42,632 bases of DNA from an uncultured Acetatifactor sp. GTDB lineage: Bacteria; Bacillota; Clostridia; Lachnospirales; Lachnospiraceae. The notes below the pieces were generated by a model. The model was not told the DNA's origin, did not search any database, and worked only from the letters and a program-made list of their open reading frames with translations. The position numbers and the translations under genes are program-made. The stretch covers positions 1 to 42,632 of the forward strand of contig CAJUGT010000018.1 in assembly GCA_910586435.1 (NCBI GenBank), written 5' to 3'. Positions 1 through 8,062 of this stretch are shown here, piece by piece; positions within the stretch are counted from its first letter, which is position 1, and each line of letters begins with the position of its first letter.

Positions 1-22
1 TTTGCGTTTTGTGTGCATCTAC

Positions 23-54
23 GTAACAGTTCAGTGACCTGTCTGAACTGTTAC
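23..54. repeat. Perfect 12-bp inverted repeat with 8-nt loop
   Basis: GTAACAGTTCAG at 23-34 is followed after TGACCTGT by its exact complement at 43-54. The same 12-mer recurs once more in the window at 29656-29667, upstream of the Rpn-family gene. A third related copy, AACTGTTCAG, lies at 63-72. It could be the hairpin of a terminator for a gene left of the window or one end of a dispersed repeat family; no strong T-run directly follows it. Confidence 0.6.
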
Positions 55-66
55 TTTTAAGAAACT

Positions 67-132
67 GTTCAGCCCCCATTTGCCTGGCTGGGCGCTTCCT
101 GGTCGTACAGGGAGGGCGGCGGGCTGCTGAAC
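67..132. repeat. GC-rich imperfect inverted repeat
   Basis: GTTCAGCCC at 67-75 pairs imperfectly with GGGCTGCTGAAC at 121-132 (a 3-base bulge), enclosing a GC-rich segment with a smaller internal CCTG/CAGG hairpin. With the repeat at 23-54 it makes a structured, non-coding stretch of about 110 bp upstream of the ankyrin gene. No gene is visible in 1-204. Confidence 0.4.
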
Positions 133-204
133 GACCGCAATAAGAGATGTGTCCCAACAGCCACTTTGCCTCCATCCGCACTTATAAAGATTACATAAAG
201 TCTA

Positions 205-233
205 TCGACAATCCCGGAAATTCAGTATATAAT
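205..233 (+). promoter_or_regulatory. Sigma-A-type promoter of the ankyrin/vWA operon
   Basis: A -35 box TCGACA at 205-210 (5 of 6 to consensus) and a perfect -10 box TATAAT at 228-233 are separated by exactly 17 bases. Transcription would start near 240, so the in-frame ATG at 232 cannot be the translation start of the downstream gene. This supports the ATG at 277. It is the best promoter match in the window. Confidence 0.75.
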
Positions 234-276
234 GATAAAATCAGCTATGTATACGAAATACGGAATGGAGGCAGAT

Positions 277-1254
277 ATGGACAAATTACTATTAAAAGCA
301 TGCCAGAACGGTCAAAAGGGTGTCGTAATGGCATTTTTAAAAAAAGAAGGCGTCAATGTAAATGCCGTAGACGAAGTTGGGTATGCTCCCCTTCACTATG
401 CCTGCCGAAAAGGCTACAGGGACATTGTAAAACTCCTTCTTGAAAAAGAGGCGGATGTAAGCCTTATCAGCAATGAGAGCGTCACTCCACTGCATTTGGC
501 TATGGTTTCCGGCAATAAAGAAATTGTCAAACTTCTGACAGACGCAGGAGCAGACATCAATGCTACCGACAAAGCCGGCAAGACTCCTTTGATTTATGCT
601 GTAGAATCCAAAAAAGCTGAGGCTGCCAGATACTTGATTGAATTGGGCGCAGATACATCCGTCAAGGACAACCAAACCCATACGGCGCTGGATTATGCCA
701 ATGCCCTGGGATTGGTGCAGCTGATAGAGAGCATGGCAAAAGAAAATTCCGGAAATGCGGATTCTTTTGGAAATACACCCCTCCATCAGGCCTGTCATAA
801 CGGACAGGGCGAAGTGGTGAAAACCATGCTGGCAAAAGGGGACATGGATATTAACGCACGCAATGATGACAAAGAAACCCCTCTTTTTCTTGCCATAGCG
901 GAAGACAATATTTTGATAGCGGAACTTTTACTTGAAGCCGGAGCGGACGCAAATATTCCGGGAGGACGGGGCAGCAATTCCCCCTTACATATTGCAGCCG
1001 CAAATGAAAATGAACATCTTGTCAAAAGCCTTCTGGCCCATGGGGCAAAAATAGATGAACGCAATGAAGATGGTGAAACAGCGCTGATTATCGCCGCAAT
1101 CAAGGGCAATAACTATATCGTGGGCACTCTGTTAGACAATGGCGCCAACTTTACCTATGCGGATCAGGATGAACACACGGCACTTTACTATGCCGCTGAG
1201 GGTGGTTATAATGACATAGCGGAAAAACTTCTCATTGCCGGAGCGGAGAATTAA
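277..1254 (+). CDS. Ankyrin-repeat protein
   Basis: The 325-residue protein consists almost wholly of ankyrin repeats, about eight or nine, each with the TPLH(x)A(x)xxG...VxxLLxxGAD pattern, for example TPLHLAMVSGNKEIVKLL followed by GADINATD. There is no signal peptide or membrane segment, so it should be a cytoplasmic protein-binding scaffold. The ATG at 277 is preceded by GGAGG at 267-271; an in-frame ATG at 232 falls inside the -10 box and is rejected. It is the first gene of a plus-strand run ending with a MATE exporter, 42 bp ahead of the zinc-ribbon gene. Repeat identity is clear; the binding partner is unknown and could be another protein of the operon. Confidence 0.9.
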   Translation: MDKLLLKACQNGQKGVVMAFLKKEGVNVNAVDEVGYAPLHYACRKGYRDIVKLLLEKEADVSLISNESVTPLHLAMVSGNKEIVKLLTDAGADINATDKAGKTPLIYAVESKKAEAARYLIELGADTSVKDNQTHTALDYANALGLVQLIESMAKENSGNADSFGNTPLHQACHNGQGEVVKTMLAKGDMDINARNDDKETPLFLAIAEDNILIAELLLEAGADANIPGGRGSNSPLHIAAANENEHLVKSLLAHGAKIDERNEDGETALIIAAIKGNNYIVGTLLDNGANFTYADQDEHTALYYAAEGGYNDIAEKLLIAGAEN

Positions 1255-1296
1255 AGATAACCATATTAAGCAACACAGAAAAGGGATGCGGACAGA

Positions 1297-2343
1297 ATGG
1301 CGATTTTGAAATGTAAAATGTGCGGCGGCACCATGGAATATGATTTGGAACAGAACCTGGTATTCTGCCCTTATTGCGGCAGTAAATCCATCCTCTATGA
1401 CCGAAAGGAAACCCTTTATGAACAATTTCAAAATCAATATGCCGCATTGTTAAACCAGCCCCCCAGACAGGTTCCCGAAGAAGGGTTCTGGGTAGAAGCC
1501 AGCAGAGAAGAACTCCTTCGGGAAGACGGCAGCAAAATCGAGATTTTCTATTACGCCAAAGAACAGGCGGACATGTGTACCATGTATGTGGCCAAAAAAA
1601 GCATACTATACCTATTTGAAGAAAAACATGCCGATTATGCAGACCATTTCATGAAAATCATACAAAAACTCACTTACCCGAACCCCGATATGGAGCGTGA
1701 ATTATCAAATTATATTCCTGAACTTCTGACACAATGCAGGCTTTCGGATGGACGTATTCTTTTGGCCGTAAAACGAAGAAATGGCGTCCATCCCCTGAAG
1801 TTATTGGGCACTCTGCTGGATCGCCATGTTGCCTGGATCATCAGCAGACTGGAAAATCTGTGCTGCTTACTGGAATATAATCATTTGGTACTTAACGCCC
1901 TTACGATTGAAAATCTCTTTGTGGACCCTGCCAATCATCAGATTTACCTGTATGGCGGTTGGTGGTTCGCAGGCTATGAGGGTGTGGAAACCGTTGGCGC
2001 GTCCCATGATGTCATACCCTGCCTGGATACCACCAGAAAAAAAATATGGCAGATGAACAAAACAGCAAAAGTACGCAATCATTCCCTGACAGATTTGGAA
2101 AGTATACGAATGACAGCGATAAGACTTTTGGGTTATGCTGATAGGAAAGCCCTGGAAGAAGATCATCTTCTGCCGGGTCCTTTTCGACGTTTTCTTCTGG
2201 AATCGCCTATGCGCACCGCCAGAGAGGACTTTGCCCATTGGGATAGAGTACTTCTGAATTCTTATGGAGAGCGAAAATTTATTCCCCTTACCGTCACCGA
2301 AGAAGAACTGTATTGCAGAAACGCTGCTTCTTGTGAAGTCTAG
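1297..2343 (+). CDS. Zinc-ribbon protein with a degenerate protein-kinase-like domain
   Basis: The 348-residue protein opens with a zinc ribbon: CKMC (Cys6, Cys9) and CPYC (Cys24, Cys27), 14 residues apart. The rest resembles a protein-kinase C-lobe. About residue 195 the segment NHLVLNALTIENLFVDP occupies the position of the HxDxxxxN catalytic loop, and IYLYGGWW occupies the place of the DFG strand. The catalytic Asp and the DFG Asp are both absent, so I infer a pseudokinase that binds or senses rather than phosphorylates. Pairing of kinase-like and vWA proteins is known from TerY-P type clusters, which is a loose analogy only. The stop codon TAG forms the left edge of an inverted-repeat element (2341-2504). 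The zinc ribbon is certain; the kinase-like assignment is by motif reading. Confidence 0.7.
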   Translation: MAILKCKMCGGTMEYDLEQNLVFCPYCGSKSILYDRKETLYEQFQNQYAALLNQPPRQVPEEGFWVEASREELLREDGSKIEIFYYAKEQADMCTMYVAKKSILYLFEEKHADYADHFMKIIQKLTYPNPDMERELSNYIPELLTQCRLSDGRILLAVKRRNGVHPLKLLGTLLDRHVAWIISRLENLCCLLEYNHLVLNALTIENLFVDPANHQIYLYGGWWFAGYEGVETVGASHDVIPCLDTTRKKIWQMNKTAKVRNHSLTDLESIRMTAIRLLGYADRKALEEDHLLPGPFRRFLLESPMRTAREDFAHWDRVLLNSYGERKFIPLTVTEEELYCRNAASCEV

Positions 2344-2504
2344 TACTCCATCTGGTCAGTAACCGCACTTTCAGTACCTCCTATTTTGCCATCTACTGCG
2401 TTGTCGTCAGCAGGCGTGTCCACCGCATCGCCTCCTTCCTCCGCCTTGCAGACTGACAAAATATCCGGCACTGGCAATGCAGTTACTGACCGAATGGAGC
2501 ACTA
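2341..2504. repeat. 164-bp element bounded by about 23-bp imperfect inverted repeats
   Basis: The left arm at 2341-2363 (starting with the TAG stop of the zinc-ribbon gene) and the right arm at 2482-2504 are complementary at 20 of 23 positions; weaker pairing continues inward. The interior of about 118 bp is GC-rich and has no ORF. It looks like a MITE-type insertion or a large RNA hairpin placed between two genes of one operon. No clear target-site duplication was seen. Confidence 0.5.
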
Positions 2505-2563
2505 GAGTGTGTTTGAAAATTGCTTTCAGTCAGGTCATCTGCCAAATTGTCACATGACCGAAG

Positions 2564-2591
2564 CGCTGAGGCACATCAGGGCGGATTTTTT
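2564..2591 (+). terminator. Terminator-like or attenuator hairpin just before the vWA gene
   Basis: CGCTGA at 2564-2569 pairs with TCAGGGCG at 2576-2583 (with mismatch) and six T follow at 2586-2591. It ends only a few bases ahead of the ribosome binding site of the vWA gene. It could reduce read-through from the first two genes or be the trailing end of the inserted repeat. No obvious new promoter was seen between it and the vWA start. Confidence 0.4.
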
Positions 2592-2613
2592 ATTAAGAAA
2601 GGATATATAATAT

Positions 2614-3513
2614 ATGGGATATGGAAGCTATCAAAGCAAAGATTGGGACAATCTAAAGTCTGCGAGAAATATCACCAACCGTTCCACGGTTCATGACCTA
2701 TACCGGTCCCGCAACATGAGAGAAGAGCTAAATCCTTATCAGGTGGCATTTCGGGAATCCTGTGACTCCATGGATAACCCTGCGTCCACCGCAATTATTT
2801 TTGGCCTGGATGTAACAGGCTCCATGGGATACCTTTCTGAAGCAATCGCAAGAGACGCCCTGAATCGTACCATGCTGGAAATCTATGCAAAAACCCCCGT
2901 CACCAATCCCCATATTATGTTTCAGGCAATCGGGGATGGCCTTACGGATACCGCTCCCTTGCAGACCACACAATTTGAGGCAGATATACGCATTGCGGAG
3001 CAGTTGCTGAATGTTTTTTTTGAAGGCAATGGAGGCGGAAACGGGGGCGAATCCTATCTTCTCTCCTGGTATTTCGCAGCAAAACATACCAAAATTGACT
3101 GTTGGGAAAAACGCCGTGAAAAGGGATTTCTCTTCACAATAGGCGATGAATGCTGCCACCAGTTCCTCAGCTCCCAGGAAATTCAGCGCATTTTCGGAGA
3201 AGACAGCCCCGCCTGTGAATCCAAAGAGCTGTTCCGGGAAGCTTCGGAAAAATATGAAATCTTTCATATTGTGATGAAAGCCGGTTCCTATACTCATCAA
3301 AAGAGCGGAGAGCACTGGCATAACTTAATTGGCAACCGGGCTGTGGAACTGGACCCAAATGACCTGGATGTGCTGCCGGAAATCTTTGTCAGTCTGATGC
3401 AATATACCAGAGGCATGGGCAAAGAACAGATATTGGAACAATGGGAGGGCAAAGCGGCCATTGTGGTAAAGAACATTCTGGACGATATGGCAGAAGACTT
3501 CCTGAAATTCTGA
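2614..3513 (+). CDS. von Willebrand factor A (VWA) domain protein with MIDAS motif
   Basis: The 299-residue protein carries GLDVTGSMG at residues 64-72. This is a MIDAS metal-binding motif of DxTxS form (Asp66, Thr68, Ser70), preceded by the hydrophobic strand STAIIF. A second acidic site is TIGDE, after a strand GFLF. A Gly-rich loop GGNGGES lies between them, matching the metal-binding order of VWA domains. There is no signal peptide, so it should act in the cytoplasm, where standalone VWA proteins usually assemble partners in a metal-dependent way. AAAGGA at 2598-2603 precedes the ATG. It is 28 bp upstream of the adenylosuccinate-synthetase-like gene, suggesting co-translation. Its exact subfamily is not recognised. 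Confidence 0.85.
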   Translation: MGYGSYQSKDWDNLKSARNITNRSTVHDLYRSRNMREELNPYQVAFRESCDSMDNPASTAIIFGLDVTGSMGYLSEAIARDALNRTMLEIYAKTPVTNPHIMFQAIGDGLTDTAPLQTTQFEADIRIAEQLLNVFFEGNGGGNGGESYLLSWYFAAKHTKIDCWEKRREKGFLFTIGDECCHQFLSSQEIQRIFGEDSPACESKELFREASEKYEIFHIVMKAGSYTHQKSGEHWHNLIGNRAVELDPNDLDVLPEIFVSLMQYTRGMGKEQILEQWEGKAAIVVKNILDDMAEDFLKF

Positions 3514-3541
3514 CAGGTCCCACAGGATAAGTATAATTCAT

Positions 3542-4759
3542 ATGAAAGAGTTGAAAATAGTAATTGGAAAAAACTTTGGCGATGAGGGCAAGGGCGCTGC
3601 GACTGACAGACTCTGCCTGGGTCAAAATGCCTTGGTAGTGCGGCATAACGGCGGCGCGCAGGCCGGTCATACTGTGGAAAGAGAGCAATTCCGTTTCGTA
3701 TTCCATCAATTGGGTAGCGGCAGCCTTCATGGCTGCCCTACTTATTGGAGCCGGACCTTTCTTCCGGATTTACTGAAATTGGGAGATGAAATGGAGTTAT
3801 TACATTGTATGACAAAAACACTCCCTGTCAAAATCCCTGATTTTCTCTATGCGCACCCCTCCTGTGCCTGTGTCACGGTTTATGATGTGCTGCTGAACAG
3901 CCTGAGAGAACAGCTTCGAGGGAAGGACAGGCATGGTTCCTGTGGCATGGGTATTTTTGAAACAGTGCTCCGCACAGGAAGACAGATATACGCGCTAAAC
4001 CTCCACGACTTTGAAAAAGCGGATTTTGATGCCATTTTGTCAAAACTTCGCTCCATTCGAGACAATGACACAGTAGTTCAGCTAAAGACACTTCAGGAAA
4101 AATATCCTGGGCAATTTAACAATCCAGATATTCGGATATGGTCAGATTTAATTCAAAACGAAAATGTATTATATAATTCCGCGGCTAAAATGTGGGAAAA
4201 CTATAAAAAGTATGTAGTCCTGTCTGACTGGCCTCAGCTCTCTGCGCAATATGACAACATTGTATTTGAAAATGCTCAGGGGCTGATGCTTGACTGGGAC
4301 AATGAGGAATATTCCCCCCATCTGACGGCTTCCCACACAGGTCTGAAAAATGTTGCGGTTTTATTGCGGGAAATTGGGTATACCAATGTACATGCGGAAG
4401 TTTTCTACGTGACCCGCGCATATGTCACCAGGCATGGCGCCGGACGATTAGATCACGAATGCGCCAAAGAGAATATCAATCCGTACATGCGGGATTTGAC
4501 CAATGTTCCAAATCCCTGGCAGGGGTCTCTGCGGTATGCCAGACATCCTGCCGGAAATGATTTTTTCCGGTATATCCGCCATGACCTGACACATCTGCCC
4601 CGTGACTTTTGTCCGGCGGTGTCACTGCTTGTAACCCATCTGGATGAAACAGACGGAAGAATACTGTTCGCAGACCGAGAACGAAGCTTGAAAAACCTTG
4701 TCAATTACTGTCAGGAACAGGCTCCTGGATTATTCCGTCATATTTTAAGCCAAGTATAA
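3542..4759 (+). CDS. Divergent adenylosuccinate-synthetase-like GTPase/ligase
   Basis: The 405-residue protein aligns by eye with PurA. The P-loop is GDEGKG at 13-18 (Asp14 equivalent to the catalytic Asp), NGGAQAGHTV contains the conserved His43, and a middle motif RHGSCGMGIFETVLR is present. The segment VFENAQGLMLDWD is like FEGAQGxxLDxD, and YVTRHGAGRLDHE is like TTRVGxGPFPTE. PurA joins IMP and aspartate using GTP. Here the usual PRRCGW-type loop that contacts aspartate is not present, replaced around NVPNPWQGSLRYARHP, and the guanine-contacting KxD appears as THLD. Substrate is therefore probably not the housekeeping pair. It sits between the VWA gene and a MATE exporter with only 28 and 18 bp gaps. 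I infer a nucleotide-like or amino-acid-adduct product; this is not proven. Confidence 0.8.
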   Translation: MKELKIVIGKNFGDEGKGAATDRLCLGQNALVVRHNGGAQAGHTVEREQFRFVFHQLGSGSLHGCPTYWSRTFLPDLLKLGDEMELLHCMTKTLPVKIPDFLYAHPSCACVTVYDVLLNSLREQLRGKDRHGSCGMGIFETVLRTGRQIYALNLHDFEKADFDAILSKLRSIRDNDTVVQLKTLQEKYPGQFNNPDIRIWSDLIQNENVLYNSAAKMWENYKKYVVLSDWPQLSAQYDNIVFENAQGLMLDWDNEEYSPHLTASHTGLKNVAVLLREIGYTNVHAEVFYVTRAYVTRHGAGRLDHECAKENINPYMRDLTNVPNPWQGSLRYARHPAGNDFFRYIRHDLTHLPRDFCPAVSLLVTHLDETDGRILFADRERSLKNLVNYCQEQAPGLFRHILSQV

Positions 4760-4777
4760 TCAAAACGAGGTAACTGC

Positions 4778-6148
4778 ATGGAAAACACATCTAAAACACA
4801 ATTATTTGAGCAGACGCCCATTCCCAGGGCCGTGATGACACTGGCCATTCCCACGGTAATCAGCTCTCTGGTGATGGTCATCTATAACCTGGCGGACACA
4901 TATTTTGTGGGAATCCTGAATGATCCTATTCAAAATGCAGCCGTCACCCTTGCCGCGCCGGTTCTTTTGGCCTTCAACGCAGTGAACAATCTCTTTGGCG
5001 TTGGCTCTTCCAGTATGATGAGCCGGGCCCTGGGACAAAAAGATTATGATACCGTCTATCGAAGCTCAGCCTTCGGTTTCTACTGCGCCTTGGCCAGCGG
5101 TCTGCTTTTTTCCCTGCTATACTCTGTTTTTCATACGCCATTGCTGCATATGTTGGGCACTCAAAGCGAAACTTTTGCCGCAACCGGCGCTTACCTGAAG
5201 TGGACCGTAAGCTTTGGAGCCGCCCCGGCCATACTCAATGTGGTCATGGCCTACATGGTGCGCTCTGAGGGCGCTTCTCTCCATGCCAGCCTTGGCACCA
5301 TGAGCGGATGCCTTCTGAATATTGTACTGGATCCTGTTTTCATCCTGCCATGGGGACTGAATATGGGCGCTGCCGGGGCTGGTCTGGCAACCTTTATCTC
5401 CAACTGCGTGGCCTGTATTTACTTTTTTGTATTGCTGTACGTAAAACGAGGACACACTTATGTCTGTGTTCGCCCCTCCATGTTCAGTCTGCGCAGAACC
5501 ATCGTTCTGGGGGTCTGCGGTGTGGGTATTCCCGCTTCCATTCAGAATCTCCTGAATGTAACCGGCATGACCGTGCTGAACAACTTTACCTCCTCCTATG
5601 GTTCCGACGCTGTGGCCGCAATGGGAATCGTACAGAAGATTAACATGGTTCCCTTGCAGATTGCTTTGGGTACTTCCCAGGGAATCATGCCTTTAATCAG
5701 CTATAATTATGCCAGCGGCAATACCAAACGCATGAAACAGACATTTTCGTTTACAGCTAAAATTACTCTCTCCTTCCTGGCAGTAGTGACTGTCGGATAT
5801 TACCTGGGCGCCGGAGAACTGACCAGACTGTTTATGAAAAATGACGCTATTGTGGGATACGGAACAAAATTCCTCCATGGTTTGTGTATTTCCCTGCCCT
5901 TTTTATGCATGGATTTTCTCGCCGTGGGCGTATTTCAGGCATGTGGCTTTGGCAAAAAGGCTCTCATATTTGCCCTTCTGCGTAAAATCATCCTGGAAAT
6001 CCCGGCACTTTTCATTCTGAACTACCTCTTCCCTTTGTATGGCCTTGCCTATGCGCAATTCTCTGCGGAATTTATTCTGGCAATTGCCGCCGTTATTGTG
6101 CTGGCACGACTGTTTCAGGGCCTGCAAAAAAGGCACCAGGAATCTTAA
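4778..6148 (+). CDS. MATE-family multidrug/metabolite exporter
   Basis: The 456-residue polytopic membrane protein has about twelve hydrophobic segments in the two-fold MATE arrangement. The N-terminal half shows LAIPTVISSLVMVIYNLADT and then VGSSSMMSRALGQKD, both typical of the MATE/NorM fold. MATE proteins export organic cations or small metabolites using Na+ or H+ gradients. GAGGT precedes the ATG and the upstream synthetase-like gene ends only 18 bp earlier, so it is probably the last gene of that operon. It may export or detoxify the product of that enzyme, which is inference. A GC-rich hairpin at 6189-6235 follows. Confidence 0.92.
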   Translation: MENTSKTQLFEQTPIPRAVMTLAIPTVISSLVMVIYNLADTYFVGILNDPIQNAAVTLAAPVLLAFNAVNNLFGVGSSSMMSRALGQKDYDTVYRSSAFGFYCALASGLLFSLLYSVFHTPLLHMLGTQSETFAATGAYLKWTVSFGAAPAILNVVMAYMVRSEGASLHASLGTMSGCLLNIVLDPVFILPWGLNMGAAGAGLATFISNCVACIYFFVLLYVKRGHTYVCVRPSMFSLRRTIVLGVCGVGIPASIQNLLNVTGMTVLNNFTSSYGSDAVAAMGIVQKINMVPLQIALGTSQGIMPLISYNYASGNTKRMKQTFSFTAKITLSFLAVVTVGYYLGAGELTRLFMKNDAIVGYGTKFLHGLCISLPFLCMDFLAVGVFQACGFGKKALIFALLRKIILEIPALFILNYLFPLYGLAYAQFSAEFILAIAAVIVLARLFQGLQKRHQES

Positions 6149-6188
6149 AGCAGCACCCAGTCCTTTCCAATCTTTTATCTCAGATAAG

Positions 6189-6235
6189 GCCCCCGGAGCC
6201 AAACATGCCGCATATTGGCAGTTTGGTCCGGGGGC
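6189..6235 (+). terminator. Strong hairpin after the MATE gene
   Basis: GCCCCCGGAGCCAAAC at 6189-6204 pairs almost perfectly with GTTTGGTCCGGGGGC at 6221-6235 around a 16-nt loop. The following TGTCTTATCC is only weakly T-rich, but position and stability fit the end of the ankyrin/vWA/MATE operon. Confidence 0.65.
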
Positions 6236-6636
6236 TGTCTTATCCATATCCATTCCCATTAACTACTCCACAAAACGGAATGAAACAAAATTGCTGCGCA
6301 ATGGCTGGCCAAGACTATGACGCAGCTTTTCTTTTCTAATATCTCCTATCAGCCAAAGCGGCTTGTTCTTCTGTTTTTCTTTTTAACGGAATAATTATAT
6401 TACTTTTTAGTTTTATCTTATGTTTAAAAAATAATAAAAAATCAGTACATATGTCAATATTTCGTCCTTATTTGTTATAAATAAAGACACATTATTCCTA
6501 TACTTCCCGTAATAATGCGGGTTGAGCGTATCTTATAACATTAATGCCTCGTTTGTCAGGTCCGTGCAGAATCTCTGGCTGACATTCACATGGCAACAAC
6601 ACTTTACACTTTGGTCACATAAGGCGGGTTACTGCT
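6236..6636. other. Leader region of the exopolysaccharide locus, no gene seen
   Basis: About 400 bp without a credible ORF, AT-rich from 6385 to 6545. It probably carries the promoter and untranslated leader of the long polysaccharide operon. I found TTGTTA at 6472-6477 and TATACT at 6499-6504, but their 21-base spacing is too long to call. Small hairpins (CCCG/CGGG near 6506-6521; TGTCAG/CTGACA near 6555-6590) are too weak to assign a function. Confidence 0.4.
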
Positions 6637-8058
6637 ATGTACGGCAAGAAAAAAACCGTTGAAAATATATTGATTCTTGCACTGGACCTCATATGCCTTA
6701 CGGCTGCCCTGGGCTTTGCCTTCTGGCGCAGATATGACAAGGCATTCGGATCAATGCAGGATTGGGACAGCCGATGGCTGCTGACTCTCTTCCTTGTGGT
6801 CTATATGGTACTGGTACTTTTATCAGATCCATACCGGCATTTCTTCCGCCGGAGTACTCTGGAAGAACTTAAACAGGTGATGAAAATGGAGCTTCTTCTT
6901 TATCTGACAATCCTGGCCATACTTTATCTGGCACATCAGTCTGAAGAACTCTCCAGATTAGTTTCCGCCTATTTCCTTACGGCATATTTTATACTTTCCA
7001 ATGGTGTCAGGCTGTCCTTTAAACAGCTTATGCTGAAAGGGTATCGGCGCAGCCGCTACAGCAACCGTCTGCTCCTGGTGGCAGGTATTGCGGAAGCAGA
7101 GAAAACCATTGCGGATATTCTGCGCTATAACGAATGGTTTCGTCAATTGGTGGGCATTGCCTTAATCGACGACCCCGGGCTGGACTTTGTGGCAGGCATT
7201 CCGGTGGTGGCTGATGGAAAGACACTCTTAAACTATACCGCCCGCCATGGAGTGGATGAAGTATTCATCACAGGAAAGGGACTTGCGGACACAAACACCC
7301 TGTTGCGCTGGGTAAAAGAATTGGGACAGATGGGCATCCTGGTAAATGTAAATATCAGTGCCTTTGACATAGAATACACAGGAAGAAAAACGCTGGGCAG
7401 AGTGGGCAAATACGCCGTGGTAACTTTTGCCAGGAACATTTTCTCCACACGGCAAATGATATTCAAAAGGACCCTGGACATTCTGGGAAGCCTCTTAGGC
7501 ATGATTCTATTAGGCATAAGCACCCTGTTTGTAGCGCCCGCAATCAAATTGGATTCTCCTGGCCCGGTATTTTTTAAACAAATCCGTATTGGCAGAAACG
7601 GACGTGAATTCACCTTCTATAAGTTTCGTTCCATGTACGTGGATGCGGAGGAAAAGAAAAGGGAACTGGAATCCGCAGGCCGCAACGAAGTAGAAGGCCC
7701 CATGTTTAAGATGGAAAATGATCCCCGGATAACCCGGGTTGGAAAATTCTTAAGAAAGACAAGTGTGGATGAGTTTCCGCAGTTCTGGAACGTACTAAAA
7801 GGCGATATGAGTCTGGTAGGTACAAGGCCCCCCACCGTGGACGAGTTCAAACAATATGAGGCCAAACACCGATGCCGCTTGAGCATGACACCGGGTCTGA
7901 CAGGGTTATGGCAGGTGAGCGGAAGAAGTGACATCAAGGACTTTGACGAAGTGGTCAGGCTGGATATGGAATACATAGATAATTGGAGCATTTGGAAGGA
8001 CATTAGGATACTGTTGCTGACGGTGAAAGTGGTGGTCAGCGGGAAAGGATCAAAATAA
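6637..8058 (+). CDS. Undecaprenyl-phosphate glycosyl-1-phosphate transferase (priming enzyme)
   Basis: This 473-residue membrane enzyme should start the polysaccharide repeat by moving a sugar-1-phosphate from a UDP-sugar to undecaprenyl phosphate. It has the full WbaP/CpsE layout: four N-terminal membrane segments (to about residue 130), a central Rossmann-like domain, another membrane segment near 275-300, and the C-terminal catalytic domain. The catalytic part shows PVFFKQIRIGRNG, FYKFRSM, FPQFWNVLKGDMSLVGTRPP and TPGLTGLWQVSGRS, all diagnostic. It is the first gene of the locus, 4 bp before the chain-length gene. Which sugar it transfers cannot be read from sequence. Confidence 0.95.
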   Translation: MYGKKKTVENILILALDLICLTAALGFAFWRRYDKAFGSMQDWDSRWLLTLFLVVYMVLVLLSDPYRHFFRRSTLEELKQVMKMELLLYLTILAILYLAHQSEELSRLVSAYFLTAYFILSNGVRLSFKQLMLKGYRRSRYSNRLLLVAGIAEAEKTIADILRYNEWFRQLVGIALIDDPGLDFVAGIPVVADGKTLLNYTARHGVDEVFITGKGLADTNTLLRWVKELGQMGILVNVNISAFDIEYTGRKTLGRVGKYAVVTFARNIFSTRQMIFKRTLDILGSLLGMILLGISTLFVAPAIKLDSPGPVFFKQIRIGRNGREFTFYKFRSMYVDAEEKKRELESAGRNEVEGPMFKMENDPRITRVGKFLRKTSVDEFPQFWNVLKGDMSLVGTRPPTVDEFKQYEAKHRCRLSMTPGLTGLWQVSGRSDIKDFDEVVRLDMEYIDNWSIWKDIRILLLTVKVVVSGKGSK

Positions 8059-8062
8059 AATT

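Noticed and set aside
232..276. N-terminal extension of the ankyrin protein from an ATG at 232
   Set aside because: This ATG lies inside the -10 box TATAAT and has no ribosome site; GGAGG supports 277.
2728..3321. 197-codon minus-strand ORF
   Set aside because: Antisense shadow of the VWA gene, which has a clear MIDAS motif.
6472..6504. Promoter TTGTTA ... TATACT ahead of the polysaccharide locus
   Set aside because: Spacing of 21 bases is too long; no better pair found.
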